This document shows, in pieces, positions 52,478 through 61,684 of a stretch of DNA of 64,000 nt; position 1 is the stretch's first letter; each line of letters starts with the position of its first letter. The notes below the pieces were generated by a model. The model did no database searches, was not told the DNA's origin, and saw only the letters and a program-made list of their open reading frames with translations. Location of the stretch: assembly GCA_052384575.1 (NCBI GenBank), contig JBQSUQ010000004.1. One strand, written 5' to 3'. Position numbers and translations under genes: made by a program. The DNA is from JBQSUQ01 sp052384575. Its GTDB lineage: Bacteria; Pseudomonadota; Gammaproteobacteria; Enterobacterales; Pasteurellaceae.

Positions 52478-53932
52478 TTACGCTTGATTAATTAAATATT
52501 GTGTTAATAAGGCGACAGGTCGTCCTGTTGCACCTTTGTTTGCGCCCTGTAGCCAAGCGGTGCCGGCAATATCTAAATGTGCCCATTGGTATTTTTGCGT
52601 GAAATTGGATAAGAATGCCCCTGCGGTAATTGCTCCGCCCCAACGCCCGCCAATATTGGCTAGATCAGCAAAGGGTGATTTTAATTGTTCTTGATATTCT
52701 TCACTTAATGGTAAACGCCATGCTTTGTCTTGGGTTTGTTGAGAAGCTTGGAAAAGCTGCTCTGCAAGTTCATCATCATTCGTGATTAATCCGCTGTTAT
52801 GTTGCCCCAAGGCAACAACACAAGCACCCGTTAAGGTGGCAATATCAATGACAGTTGCTGGTTCAAAACGTTCTACATAGGTTAAAGTATCTGCTAAAAC
52901 TAAACGTCCTTCTGCATCGGTATTAAGCACTTCAACAGTTAATCCATTCATGGTATTAATGATATCGCCAGGGCGGTACGCATTACCATCAGGCAAGTTT
53001 TCACAACCAGCCAGCACACCAATGACATTTAAAGGTAATTGCAATTCAACTAACGCATTCATTACACCATAAACCGCCGCCGCACCGCACATATCGTATT
53101 TCATTTCATCCATTTCTGCTGCCGGTTTGAGTGAAATACCCCCCGCATCGAAAGTTAATCCTTTACCCACTAATACGATAGGTTTTGCATCAGGATTTGG
53201 ATGATTTTTATACTCTAATATAGAAAGTTTTGCTTCATTTTGTGAACCTTGAGACACTGCTAAATAGGCTTGCATGCCTAATTCCGCCATGTCTTTTTCA
53301 CCTAATACCGTTGTGGTTAAAAGTGCAGTGCGTTTTGCCAAAGTTTTTGCTTGTTCAGCTAAATAGTTTGGATTACACACATTCGGTGGGCAATTCGCCA
53401 CATCTTTTGCAGCTTTAACACCTTGTGCAATGGCTTGTGCATGTTGAATAGCAAGATGTGCTTGCATATCTTCTGTATGGAAAATAATTTGTTCTAATTT
53501 ATCTGCACGCTCAGTTTTTTTGCTTTTGAATTGATCAAACACATATTGGTTATTTTCAATGGTTTCAATACTAAAGCGAATGTTCCAATATAGATCTCGT
53601 TGTTTAATTTGTACTTCAGTTAAGGCATTCACCAATTGCGTTGCGGCTGTCAATCTGACGTTTTTAATTGCCGTTTCGGTGATTTGTTTGAATTGGCGTT
53701 CAGTTATTTCATTTTGTTTGCCTGCACCAACTAAGAAAATGCGTTTTCCTTGTTGGCGCAATAGGGTGATTTCCCCAATTTTGCCTGAAATTTCACCGCA
53801 CTTTATCAGTTCACTCATTTCGCCATTATGGTCCAATTGTTGTGCTGTTGGCGATAATTTACCTTGCTCGAAAACTGCCACTAATAGGGCATCAGCACTA
53901 GAAAGTGCGGTTAAATTTGCTGAATATTTCAT
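52478..53932 (-). CDS. pepA: Leucyl aminopeptidase PepA
   Basis: A hexameric M17 aminopeptidase that frees N-terminal residues; E. coli PepA is also a DNA-binding cofactor (XerA/CarP). The 484 residues show VGKGLTFDAGGISLKPA (metal Lys/Asp), the signature NTDAEGRLVLAD (about 335) and a C-terminal GAITAGAFLSNF, WAHLDIAGTAW. ATG at 53932 (MKYSANLTAL) follows TAGGAA; the frame is open 21 codons upstream without support. It is divergent from lptF, the arrangement known in H. influenzae and E. coli. Confidence 0.94.
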   Translation of the reverse strand: MKYSANLTALSSADALLVAVFEQGKLSPTAQQLDHNGEMSELIKCGEISGKIGEITLLRQQGKRIFLVGAGKQNEITERQFKQITETAIKNVRLTAATQLVNALTEVQIKQRDLYWNIRFSIETIENNQYVFDQFKSKKTERADKLEQIIFHTEDMQAHLAIQHAQAIAQGVKAAKDVANCPPNVCNPNYLAEQAKTLAKRTALLTTTVLGEKDMAELGMQAYLAVSQGSQNEAKLSILEYKNHPNPDAKPIVLVGKGLTFDAGGISLKPAAEMDEMKYDMCGAAAVYGVMNALVELQLPLNVIGVLAGCENLPDGNAYRPGDIINTMNGLTVEVLNTDAEGRLVLADTLTYVERFEPATVIDIATLTGACVVALGQHNSGLITNDDELAEQLFQASQQTQDKAWRLPLSEEYQEQLKSPFADLANIGGRWGGAITAGAFLSNFTQKYQWAHLDIAGTAWLQGANKGATGRPVALLTQYLINQA

Positions 53933-54063
53933 TGTGATTCCTACTGTTTTTATAGTGAAAAATGAGCTATTATATGCGGCAAAATATTGACGCAAAAAGT
54001 GAAAAATAATGCGTTAAATTAACCGAATTTCAATAAATTGCAAGTGAAATAATAGGCGATAAT

Positions 54064-55164
54064 GTGATTTTAAATAGATATTTAACCAAAGAAGTTTTTA
54101 AAAGCCAGATAGCGATTTTGTTTATTCTGCTGTTGATCTTTTTCAGCCAACAATTAGTGCGCGTACTTGGCTCTGCAGCAAATGGTAAAGTGCCAGCAGA
54201 TTTGGTACTTTCATTGCTTGGTTTAGGTATGCCAGCCATGGCGCAATTAATGTTGCCTTTATGTTTGTTTATCGCCATTTTATTAACTTTTGGACGTTTA
54301 TACGCAGAAAGTGAAATTACAGTCATGCGTGCCTGTGGTATTGGTTCTAGCTTGTTAGTTAAAGTTGCCTTGATTTTATCGGTTTTAACCGCAGGACTTG
54401 CTACTTATAATGCGCTCTGGTTATCACCATGGGCAATTAAGAAACAAACTGAAATTGTTGAGGATGCGAAAGCAAATCCTCGTCTTGCAGCCTTATCATC
54501 TGGACAGTTTATGTCTTCTGATAATGGCGATTTTGTTTTATTTGTCAATGAAATAAAAGACAATTCATTAAATGATATTTATATTTTCCAAATGAAACCT
54601 AAGAAGAATATTAAACCAGCAGTGGTGACTGCTGAAAAAGGAAAATTAGTTTCTCTACCTAATGGTGACCAATTATTAAGTTTGGAAAATAGTCAACGTG
54701 TTGAAGGTACGGCTGTATTGTCTGATTATCGAATTACACATTTTGAGGATTATCAGGCTTATCTTGGTCGTCAAATGGCAGATGATAAAGCAGCAGAAGT
54801 TGAAGTGTTACAACTAAACGAATTATTAGCGACAAAATCACCTGCGGCGAAAGCTGAATTACATTGGCGTATTACTTTGATCCTTGCGGTGCCTTTAATG
54901 GCATTATTGGCAGTACCTTTAAGTCGCGTTAATCCACGCCAAGGTAAATTTTCGAAAATTTTACCCGCACTTTTACTTTATCTGATTTATTTCTTAGCAC
55001 AAAGTGCATTGAAATCAGCTGGTGGCGCTGGAAAATTAGATGCAGGGCTTTGGATGCCATTAGTGAGCATCGTCTTTTTGTTACTTGCCATTATATTAAA
55101 TAGTTGGGAAAGTACGTTTATGTATAAATTTCGCTATGCGTTGAATCGCACTAAGGTGGCATAG
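54064..55164 (+). CDS. lptF: Lipopolysaccharide export permease LptF
   Basis: LptF with LptG and the ATPase LptB extracts LPS from the inner membrane. The 366 residues show three N-terminal and three C-terminal membrane segments with a periplasmic beta-jellyroll between (about 105-265). The N-terminus ILNRYLTKEVFKSQIAILFILLLIFFSQ and the C-terminal WRITLILAVPLMALLAVPLSRVNPRQGKFSK match E. coli LptF. The start is GTG at 54064, chosen because it gives the family N-terminus. lptG follows after two bases. Confidence 0.95.
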   Translation: MILNRYLTKEVFKSQIAILFILLLIFFSQQLVRVLGSAANGKVPADLVLSLLGLGMPAMAQLMLPLCLFIAILLTFGRLYAESEITVMRACGIGSSLLVKVALILSVLTAGLATYNALWLSPWAIKKQTEIVEDAKANPRLAALSSGQFMSSDNGDFVLFVNEIKDNSLNDIYIFQMKPKKNIKPAVVTAEKGKLVSLPNGDQLLSLENSQRVEGTAVLSDYRITHFEDYQAYLGRQMADDKAAEVEVLQLNELLATKSPAAKAELHWRITLILAVPLMALLAVPLSRVNPRQGKFSKILPALLLYLIYFLAQSALKSAGGAGKLDAGLWMPLVSIVFLLLAIILNSWESTFMYKFRYALNRTKVA

Positions 55165-55166
55165 AT

Positions 55167-56237
55167 ATGATGAATACATTAGAACGCTATATTGGAAAAA
55201 ATATCCTTGGCACTATTTTTGCGACCTTATTTACCCTTGTTGGTTTGTCTGCAATTATCAAATTTGTTGAACAATTCCGCAGTGTAGGTAAAGGCAGCTA
55301 TGATAGTATGCAGGCCGTTATTTATACGATATTAACGATCCCAAAAGATATTGAAACTTTCTTTCCGATGGCTGCCTTATTAGGGGCGTTAATTGCATTA
55401 GGGAATTTAGCTAGCCGTAGCGAATTAGTTGTGATGCAGTCTGCGGGTTTTTCCAAAATGAAAATTGGTTTGGCGGTAATGAAAACTGCATTGCCACTAG
55501 TTGTTCTTACCATGATTATTGGGGAATGGGGCATCCCTCAAACTGAGCAATATGCTCGTGATATGCGTGCAAAAGCGATTTCTGGTGGTGCAATGTTGTC
55601 GGTAAAAAATGGTGTTTGGGCAAAAGATGGTAATGATTTTATTTTTGTCCGTCGTATAACTGAAGAGGCGAAATTAAGTGATGTTTACATTTATCACTTT
55701 AATGAAAATCGTCAATTAGCTCAAATTAGCCATGCAAACCAAGCGCAATTTAATAATGGTGAATGGTTATTAAGAAATATTAATACTTCAGTTATCGAAG
55801 ATGAACAAATCGTTACCACAAATAAACTAAATGATAAATGGAATACTAATTTAACCCCTGATAAATTGGGTATTTTCTCAATACGACCAACATCGCTCTC
55901 TATTTCAGGTTTATCTGATTATATTAGTTTCTTAAAACAAACAGGGCAGGATAGCAAAAAGTTTGAGTTGACTTATTGGCGTAAATTATTTCAGCCAATT
56001 TCTGTGGGGGTTATGATGTTACTTGCGCTATCCTTTATTTTTGGTCCATTGCGTAGTGTGACTGCAGGTGCTCGAATTGTAACAGGTATTTGCTTTGGTT
56101 TCCTATTTTACGTTGTGAATGAAATTTTTGGACCGATGAGTTTAGTTTACAATGTTCCCCCTATTATGGGTGTTTTAATGCCAAGTGCCCTTTTCCTTGT
56201 GATTACTTGGTGGTTGCTCAGTCGGAAACGTGATTAA
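55167..56237 (+). CDS. lptG: Lipopolysaccharide export permease LptG
   Basis: Partner of LptF in the LptB2FG extractor. The 356 residues have the same layout: three segments, a periplasmic domain (about 100-260) and three segments. Blocks such as LERYIGKNILGTI, FFPMAALLGALIALGNLASRSELVVMQSAGFS and FQPISVGVMMLLALSFIFGPLRSV are diagnostic. ATG at 55167 or 55170. Last gene of lptFG; the ATPase lptB is not in the window. Confidence 0.95.
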   Translation: MMNTLERYIGKNILGTIFATLFTLVGLSAIIKFVEQFRSVGKGSYDSMQAVIYTILTIPKDIETFFPMAALLGALIALGNLASRSELVVMQSAGFSKMKIGLAVMKTALPLVVLTMIIGEWGIPQTEQYARDMRAKAISGGAMLSVKNGVWAKDGNDFIFVRRITEEAKLSDVYIYHFNENRQLAQISHANQAQFNNGEWLLRNINTSVIEDEQIVTTNKLNDKWNTNLTPDKLGIFSIRPTSLSISGLSDYISFLKQTGQDSKKFELTYWRKLFQPISVGVMMLLALSFIFGPLRSVTAGARIVTGICFGFLFYVVNEIFGPMSLVYNVPPIMGVLMPSALFLVITWWLLSRKRD

Positions 56238-56238
56238 A

Positions 56239-56274
56239 AAATTAAAGGACAGATTAAATCTGTCCTTTAATTTT
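56239..56274. terminator. Shared terminator after lptG
   Basis: Long stem AAATTAAAGGACAGATT / AATCTGTCCTTTAATTT between lptG and the convergent DUF945-like gene. Confidence 0.88.
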
Positions 56275-56284
56275 GGTTATTTAA

Positions 56285-58240
56285 TTATTCCATACTTTTT
56301 TGAGTTTCCTCTGCTTTTATACTATTTTGCCAGATTTGGTTATTCTCATAGCGGAGTTCAAATTCATATTTATTATTTTGTTCATTTTTAATAAATAGTC
56401 CTTGTTGTATTGCTTGAGCAATTTGTTGCCAGAATAAGGTGTCTGGTTTATTTGGTTGGGTAAGTTCGGTTGATAGCGCGCCAGTAAGATTTAGTTTTAA
56501 TGGACTATCTGAACCATAAAATACAGCGACAGGGTCAATAAATTTTCCATTGGTTGTTAAATCTAGTTTAAATTCAACGGGTGCAGGCCCCGTTGCTTTC
56601 GGGTAAGTATCAATTTCACTTGTTAAAACTGCATTATTAATTTCGCCACCTAGTTTTTGATACATCTTAATCGCTACATTAGCATATTCTTCTTCCCCTA
56701 AATGATAGAAGCAGAGTACAGAGTAGAAAGTGTTATTACAAATATAGCTTTGATAAAATTCATCATTACTGAGCCATGCAAAAGGTAATTTGAATTCACT
56801 TTGTTTAAAGTGCACTTGTTGATCTTCAACAATTAACTTACCAATTTTGATGTTTGAATCAATATTTAAACTGTCTTTTGTTGGTTTCTCTTGATAGTTT
56901 AATTGCAGATTTTCACCACTGATTTTGTTCTTTATTGCAAGTTTTTTTAGCGTTAATTGGCTTGTTAATTCCGTTTTATAGTTGCTCGCCATTTTCTTTA
57001 GGTCAGTTAAAAAAGCTTTGGTACTCTTTTTAGATTTATCTAATTCATTAATATTTGAAGGAGTATAACGAGCTAAAAATGCCAAGTTCTCACTTAAGTC
57101 TAGTTGTGAGAATTCACTTTTACCATTGAGATCAGTCAATGTGATTGCAGGTAAGTCATTACTATTTTTGTCTGAAATGCTTAACGTACCAATATTGGTT
57201 TCATATTGATGGACTACGTTATGTTTATCTTGGTTATTAAATGTCGTTGAAAAATCGGCTTTTTTGAATTCCAAGGCATTTTCTGGTGAAATAAAGGCCC
57301 CTATTGCAATTTTGCTTTCAAATTGTTGGTTATTAAACAGAATATCGGAAACATATTGTAGTAATTTATTGAAATCAAAATTCTCTGTTTCAAACTGTTT
57401 TAATTGTTCGATAAATGTGATGTGAGATGGCACACCAGTATGTTTAGTGGATAATGCAAAGTCCTGAAAGCGCGTTTTATCTTCATCAAATTTTGTTGCT
57501 TTATTTGAAAAATAAATGCCTGGTGTTTTAAAACTTTGAACTAAATCATAGCCGATGTCAGTGATTTTCTTATCAATTTTATATTGACCTTTAACAATAC
57601 CAATATGAGTGTTGTCGCCGTCTAATAAATTAATATCCGTTTTCTTAATGGTTAAATCTGCTTTTACTAAATCATATAAGCTATCTTTAACAGGGCTTAG
57701 CAAAAATTCACCACTTAGTTCTTTTAGGTTTAACATTTTGTCATAGTTAAAGCCTGACAGTTGGGTTTGTAAAGCAATGGTTTGTTTGTTATTTGAGTAG
57801 GTTAACTCAGATTCAAGGGTTTGAGATTTATTAGTTCCATCACGAAATTCAGTGATCATACGAGAACTTAAATTATCACTAAATGCTAAAAATTGATTGA
57901 TGATGGTGTTTTTATCAATAGTAATATTTAGCTGTTTATTCAGTGACTTGATGATTTCTGGTGTTAATTTTGATTCCGCATTAATCATAGCGGGAAGTGC
58001 GGTTAATTTTGTCTGAATAAAATCGGTTTTTTGACCATTGTGTTCAATACTAAAAGTCAGATCTCTGGTAATAAAATCGCGATTACTTTCACTAACGGAA
58101 ATATGAAATTGATCTTTTAATTGATAAGGAAACTGGCTGAGGGTTTGATCAATTTTATAATTGGTGTAAAACTGACCTGCAGTGCCTAAGGCTAATGCGA
58201 CAGCAGAGAAAGTTAATAGCGCTTTTCTTTTTTTACTCAT
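56285..58240 (-). CDS. Large exported protein, YdgA/DUF945-like
   Basis: A 651-residue protein with an uncleaved signal anchor (KALLTFSAVALALGTAGQFYTNYKI, residues 6-30) and a long periplasmic part rich in Lys, Asn, Asp and alternating beta strands, with repeated short domains. The anchor followed by YKIDQTLSQFP and the many ISVSESNRDFITRDLTFSIEHNG-like strands recall the YdgA (DUF945) family, whose role is unknown, but it is longer than E. coli YdgA (about 500 residues), so the assignment is tentative. Two Cys close together (ICNN, LCFYHL, about 505) may form a disulfide. Single gene. Confidence 0.6.
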   Translation of the reverse strand: MSKKRKALLTFSAVALALGTAGQFYTNYKIDQTLSQFPYQLKDQFHISVSESNRDFITRDLTFSIEHNGQKTDFIQTKLTALPAMINAESKLTPEIIKSLNKQLNITIDKNTIINQFLAFSDNLSSRMITEFRDGTNKSQTLESELTYSNNKQTIALQTQLSGFNYDKMLNLKELSGEFLLSPVKDSLYDLVKADLTIKKTDINLLDGDNTHIGIVKGQYKIDKKITDIGYDLVQSFKTPGIYFSNKATKFDEDKTRFQDFALSTKHTGVPSHITFIEQLKQFETENFDFNKLLQYVSDILFNNQQFESKIAIGAFISPENALEFKKADFSTTFNNQDKHNVVHQYETNIGTLSISDKNSNDLPAITLTDLNGKSEFSQLDLSENLAFLARYTPSNINELDKSKKSTKAFLTDLKKMASNYKTELTSQLTLKKLAIKNKISGENLQLNYQEKPTKDSLNIDSNIKIGKLIVEDQQVHFKQSEFKLPFAWLSNDEFYQSYICNNTFYSVLCFYHLGEEEYANVAIKMYQKLGGEINNAVLTSEIDTYPKATGPAPVEFKLDLTTNGKFIDPVAVFYGSDSPLKLNLTGALSTELTQPNKPDTLFWQQIAQAIQQGLFIKNEQNNKYEFELRYENNQIWQNSIKAEETQKSME

Positions 58241-58310
58241 GGATACGCCTATATAAAAAGGGAATGAATGGCAAAAGTATAACCAATTCAGTCATTAACT
58301 ACAAATGGCT

Positions 58311-58333
58311 TATTATGAATTCAATTCATAATA
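58311..58333 (+). promoter_or_regulatory. MetR-type palindrome before metF
   Basis: TATTATGAATT-C-AATTCATAATA is a perfect palindrome containing TGAATTCAATTCA (58316-58328), which matches the MetR consensus TGAA-N5-TTCA. It lies about 90 bases before the metF start. No MetJ box (AGACGTCT repeats) was seen. Inference: activation of metF by MetR. Confidence 0.65.
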
Positions 58334-58418
58334 AAATTGAAATATTTGAAATTGAAGTATGTTAGAATTTATTTTAATTTAGTATCCAACATATATACGG
58401 AGTTATTGGAGTTTAACA

Positions 58419-59297
58419 ATGAGTTATGCAAAGCAAATCGATACACTAAACCAACATATTGCTGATTTAAATGGAAAAATTAATGTGTCTTTTGAGTTTT
58501 TCCCACCAAAAACAGAAAAAATGGAAGAAACATTATGGGCATCAATTCATCGTTTAAAACCATTAAATCCTAAGTTCGTTTCTGTTACCTATGGTGCAAA
58601 TTCAGGGGAGCGCGATCGTACTCACAGCATTGTGAAAAGTATTAAGCAACAAACAGGATTAGAAGCTGCACCACATTTAACAGGCATTGATGCAACACCA
58701 GAACAATTACGTCAAATTGCTAAAGACTATTGGGATAGTGGTATTCGTCGCATTGTAGCTTTACGTGGTGATGAACCTGAAGGTTATGTGAAGAAACCAT
58801 TTTATGCTTCTGACTTAGTGGAATTATTACGTGACGTGGCGGACTTTGATATTTCTGTTGCTGCTTATCCAGAAGTGCACCCTGAAGCTAAATCAGCTCA
58901 GGCGGATTTAATTAATCTAAAACGAAAAATTGATGCGGGAGCAAATCATGTGATTACCCAATTCTTTTTTGATGTAGAAAGCTATTTACGTTTCCGCGAT
59001 CGTTGTGCAGCAATTGGTATTGATGCCGAAATCGTACCGGGCATTTTACCAGTGACCAATTTCAAACAATTACAAAAAATGGCGAAAGTGACTAATGTGA
59101 AAATTCCTACTTGGTTAGCGAAAATGTATGAAGGTTTGGATGATGATCAAACCACTCGTAATTTAGTCGCTTCGAGTGTAGCAATTGATATGGTGAGAGT
59201 GCTTGCAAGAGAAGGAGTGAACGATTTCCATTTTTATACCTTAAACCGTAGCGAGTTAACCTATGCCTTATGCCATACTTTAGGTGTTCGCCCTTAA
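58419..59297 (+). CDS. metF: 5,10-methylenetetrahydrofolate reductase
   Basis: MetF reduces methylene-THF to methyl-THF with NADH and FAD, giving the methyl group for methionine. The 292 residues form one TIM barrel with VSFEFFPPKTEKME (catalytic Glu), VTYGANSGERDRT, ALRGDEPEG, NHVITQFFFDVE and EIVPGILPVTNF. Length equals E. coli MetF. GGAGT precedes the ATG. Single gene. Confidence 0.97.
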   Translation: MSYAKQIDTLNQHIADLNGKINVSFEFFPPKTEKMEETLWASIHRLKPLNPKFVSVTYGANSGERDRTHSIVKSIKQQTGLEAAPHLTGIDATPEQLRQIAKDYWDSGIRRIVALRGDEPEGYVKKPFYASDLVELLRDVADFDISVAAYPEVHPEAKSAQADLINLKRKIDAGANHVITQFFFDVESYLRFRDRCAAIGIDAEIVPGILPVTNFKQLQKMAKVTNVKIPTWLAKMYEGLDDDQTTRNLVASSVAIDMVRVLAREGVNDFHFYTLNRSELTYALCHTLGVRP

Positions 59298-59314
59298 TTT
59301 TTTATTTCAAAAAT

Positions 59315-59360
59315 AAAAAAGTGCGGTTAAAAACGTATAATTTTTTAACCGCACTTTTTA
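59315..59360. terminator. Uptake-signal pair as terminator of metF and tyrS
   Basis: AAAAAAGTGCGGTTAAAAA and TTTTTTAACCGCACTTTTT, two complete uptake signals in inverted orientation, form a stem between the convergent genes. Confidence 0.88.
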
Positions 59361-59382
59361 ATTATATTAATTAAAGAAATTT

Positions 59383-60573
59383 TTATTTAATTGTTACTCT
59401 TGCGAATTTGCGTTTACCCACTTGATATACCGCAGTTGTACCAGCGCTGATAACTTGTTTGATATCAGATACTTGTTCGCCGTTAATACGTACGCCACCT
59501 TGTTGAGCTGAACGGATCGCTTCAGAAGTTGAAGGCACTAACCCCGCTTCTTTTAATAGATTTGCTAATCCAATTTCGCCTTCAAAAGTAAATTCGGGCA
59601 TTTCATCTGGCATTGCACCTTTTTGGAAACGGTTAATAAATTCCTGTTCCGCCGCGTCTGCTGCAGCTTGGTCATGGAAACGCGCGATTAATTCTTTCGC
59701 TAACAGAATTTTGACATCGCGAGGGTTTTTACCATTTGCTACATCTTGTTTTAGCTGTTCAATTTCAGTTAATGGACGGAATGAAAGTAGGTTATACCAA
59801 TCCCACATTAAATCATCGGAAATTGACATCACTTTACCAAACATATCATTTGGTGCTTCGGTGACACCAATGTAATTGCCTAATGATTTAGACATTTTTT
59901 TCTCGCCATCAAGACCTACTAATAATGGTAATGTAATAGCAACCTGTGGTTTTTGTCCTGATGATTTTTGTAATTCACGACCAACTAATAAATTGAATTT
60001 TTGGTCTGTACCACCTAATTCAACATCCGCTTCTAGAGCCACAGAATCATAGCCTTGTAGTAAAGGATAGATGAATTCATGGATTGCGATAGGTTGTTGA
60101 TTTGTAAAACGTTTTTTGAAATCGTCACGTTCTAACATACGTGCTACGGTATAGTTTGACGCAAGACGAATCATCCCTTCTGTACCAAGTTCGCCTAACC
60201 AACTTGAGTTGAACACAATGCGTGTTTTTTGTGGATCAAGAATTTTGAAAATTTGTTCTTTGTAGGTTTCTGCATTGCGTAATACATCTTCGCGGCTTAA
60301 TGGTGGACGAGTACTATTTTTACCTGATGGATCGCCAACCATACCTGTAAAATCACCAATTAAGAAAATTACTTCATGACCAAAATTTTGGAATTGGCGC
60401 AATTTATTTAAGACAACTGTATGACCTAAGTGAATATCTGGTGCGGTTGGGTCCGCGCCTAATTTAACTTTTAATGGACGGTTTTCTTTCAATTTCTCAA
60501 TCAAATCTTGTTCAGAAAGAATTTCATCAACACCTCGCTTTAATTCGGCGAGAACGGTATTCATATCAGTCAT
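59383..60573 (-). CDS. tyrS: Tyrosyl-tRNA synthetase
   Basis: TyrS charges tRNA-Tyr. The 396 residues show the HIGH-like motif DIHLGHTVVLNKL (about 46), the tyrosine pocket QGYDSVALEADVELGGTDQKFNLL, the KMSKS loop (KKMSKSLGN, about 230) and a C-terminal S4-like domain (IRSAQQGGVRINGEQV). The form with HLGHT and about 400 residues is the TyrRS type 2 branch found in Pasteurellaceae. Start ATG 60573; 60564 is an alternative. Confidence 0.95.
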   Translation of the reverse strand: MTDMNTVLAELKRGVDEILSEQDLIEKLKENRPLKVKLGADPTAPDIHLGHTVVLNKLRQFQNFGHEVIFLIGDFTGMVGDPSGKNSTRPPLSREDVLRNAETYKEQIFKILDPQKTRIVFNSSWLGELGTEGMIRLASNYTVARMLERDDFKKRFTNQQPIAIHEFIYPLLQGYDSVALEADVELGGTDQKFNLLVGRELQKSSGQKPQVAITLPLLVGLDGEKKMSKSLGNYIGVTEAPNDMFGKVMSISDDLMWDWYNLLSFRPLTEIEQLKQDVANGKNPRDVKILLAKELIARFHDQAAADAAEQEFINRFQKGAMPDEMPEFTFEGEIGLANLLKEAGLVPSTSEAIRSAQQGGVRINGEQVSDIKQVISAGTTAVYQVGKRKFARVTIK

Positions 60574-60742
60574 TTTGCATTCCTATTTAATGTAAACATA
60601 AAGCTGTCATTATAGAGGATATAAATGAAATATAAAGTGCGGTCTGGTTTTTTTTCGTTTTATTTTAGTTTTATTTCGCTTATGCCTTTTTTTTGTTATG
60701 CTAGCTGCAATTTTATTTCCATATTTTCTAAAGGGGGCACAA

Positions 60743-61684
60743 ATGAAAATAGTATTTCTTGATAGTACGGCATTACCAAAACACATTCCTATTCCACGCC
60801 CAAAATTTGCGCATGAATGGATTGAATATGAAGAAACGTCGCCACAACAATTATTAGAACGAGCGAAAGATGCAGATATTTTAATTACCAGCAAAGTGCT
60901 CATTAATCGTGAATCTATGCAACAATTGCCTAACTTAAAATTGATCGCAGTGACTGCAACTGGCACAAACAATATTGATTCGGTTGCAGCAAAAGAGTTG
61001 GGTATTGTCGTTAAAAATGTAACAGGTTATTCCTCTGTCACAGTGCCTGAGCAAGTGTTAGGTTTTATTTTTAATTTAAAACATAGTTTGCATTTATGGT
61101 ATCGCGATCAGTTACAAGGCAAATGGGCAGATTGCTCTCAATTTTGCTATTTTGATCATCCAATTAAGGATGTGAGAGGTTCAACATTAGGGGTGATTGG
61201 TAAAGGCTGCCTTGGTGCAGAAGTAGGGCGTTTAGCCTCTGCCTTAGGTATGAATGTGCTTTATGCTGAACATCGTAATGCAACGAGTTGTCGAGAAGGT
61301 TACACCCCATTTTATGAAGTGTTAGCTCAATCTGATATTGTGACCTTGCATTGTACATTAACAGATGAAACCAATAATTTGATCAATAAAGAAACTTTAG
61401 CACATTTCAAAAAAGGGGCTTGTTTAATTAATACGGGACGTGGTCCTTTAGTAAACGAACAAGATTTATTAGATGCGTTAAAATCAGGGCATTTGGCGGG
61501 GGCTGCATTGGATGTGTTATCAAAAGAGCCACCTGAAAAAGACAATCCAATTGTGGTTGCAGCTAAAACCATGCCTAATTTACTTTTAACACCACATATC
61601 GCTTGGGCATCGGATCAAGCAGTAGAGATTTTGGTGGATAAAGTGCGGTTAAATTTAGAAACGTTTTTTGAAACAGGCAAATAA
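60743..61684 (+). CDS. D-2-hydroxyacid dehydrogenase (NAD)
   Basis: A 313-residue NAD-dependent D-2-hydroxyacid dehydrogenase like H. influenzae HI1556, near glycerate/hydroxypyruvate reductases. The Rossmann domain has GVIGKGCLGAEVGRLASALG (about 149, with GxGxxG-like turn altered to GKGCLG), the catalytic Arg in NTGRGPLVNEQDLL, Glu in LSKEPPEKDNP and His in LTPHIAWAS. Substrate not known. ATG at 60743 follows AAGGGGG. Its stop codon overlaps the lolC start by one base, so it is in one operon with lolCDE. Confidence 0.9.
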   Translation: MKIVFLDSTALPKHIPIPRPKFAHEWIEYEETSPQQLLERAKDADILITSKVLINRESMQQLPNLKLIAVTATGTNNIDSVAAKELGIVVKNVTGYSSVTVPEQVLGFIFNLKHSLHLWYRDQLQGKWADCSQFCYFDHPIKDVRGSTLGVIGKGCLGAEVGRLASALGMNVLYAEHRNATSCREGYTPFYEVLAQSDIVTLHCTLTDETNNLINKETLAHFKKGACLINTGRGPLVNEQDLLDALKSGHLAGAALDVLSKEPPEKDNPIVVAAKTMPNLLLTPHIAWASDQAVEILVDKVRLNLETFFETGK

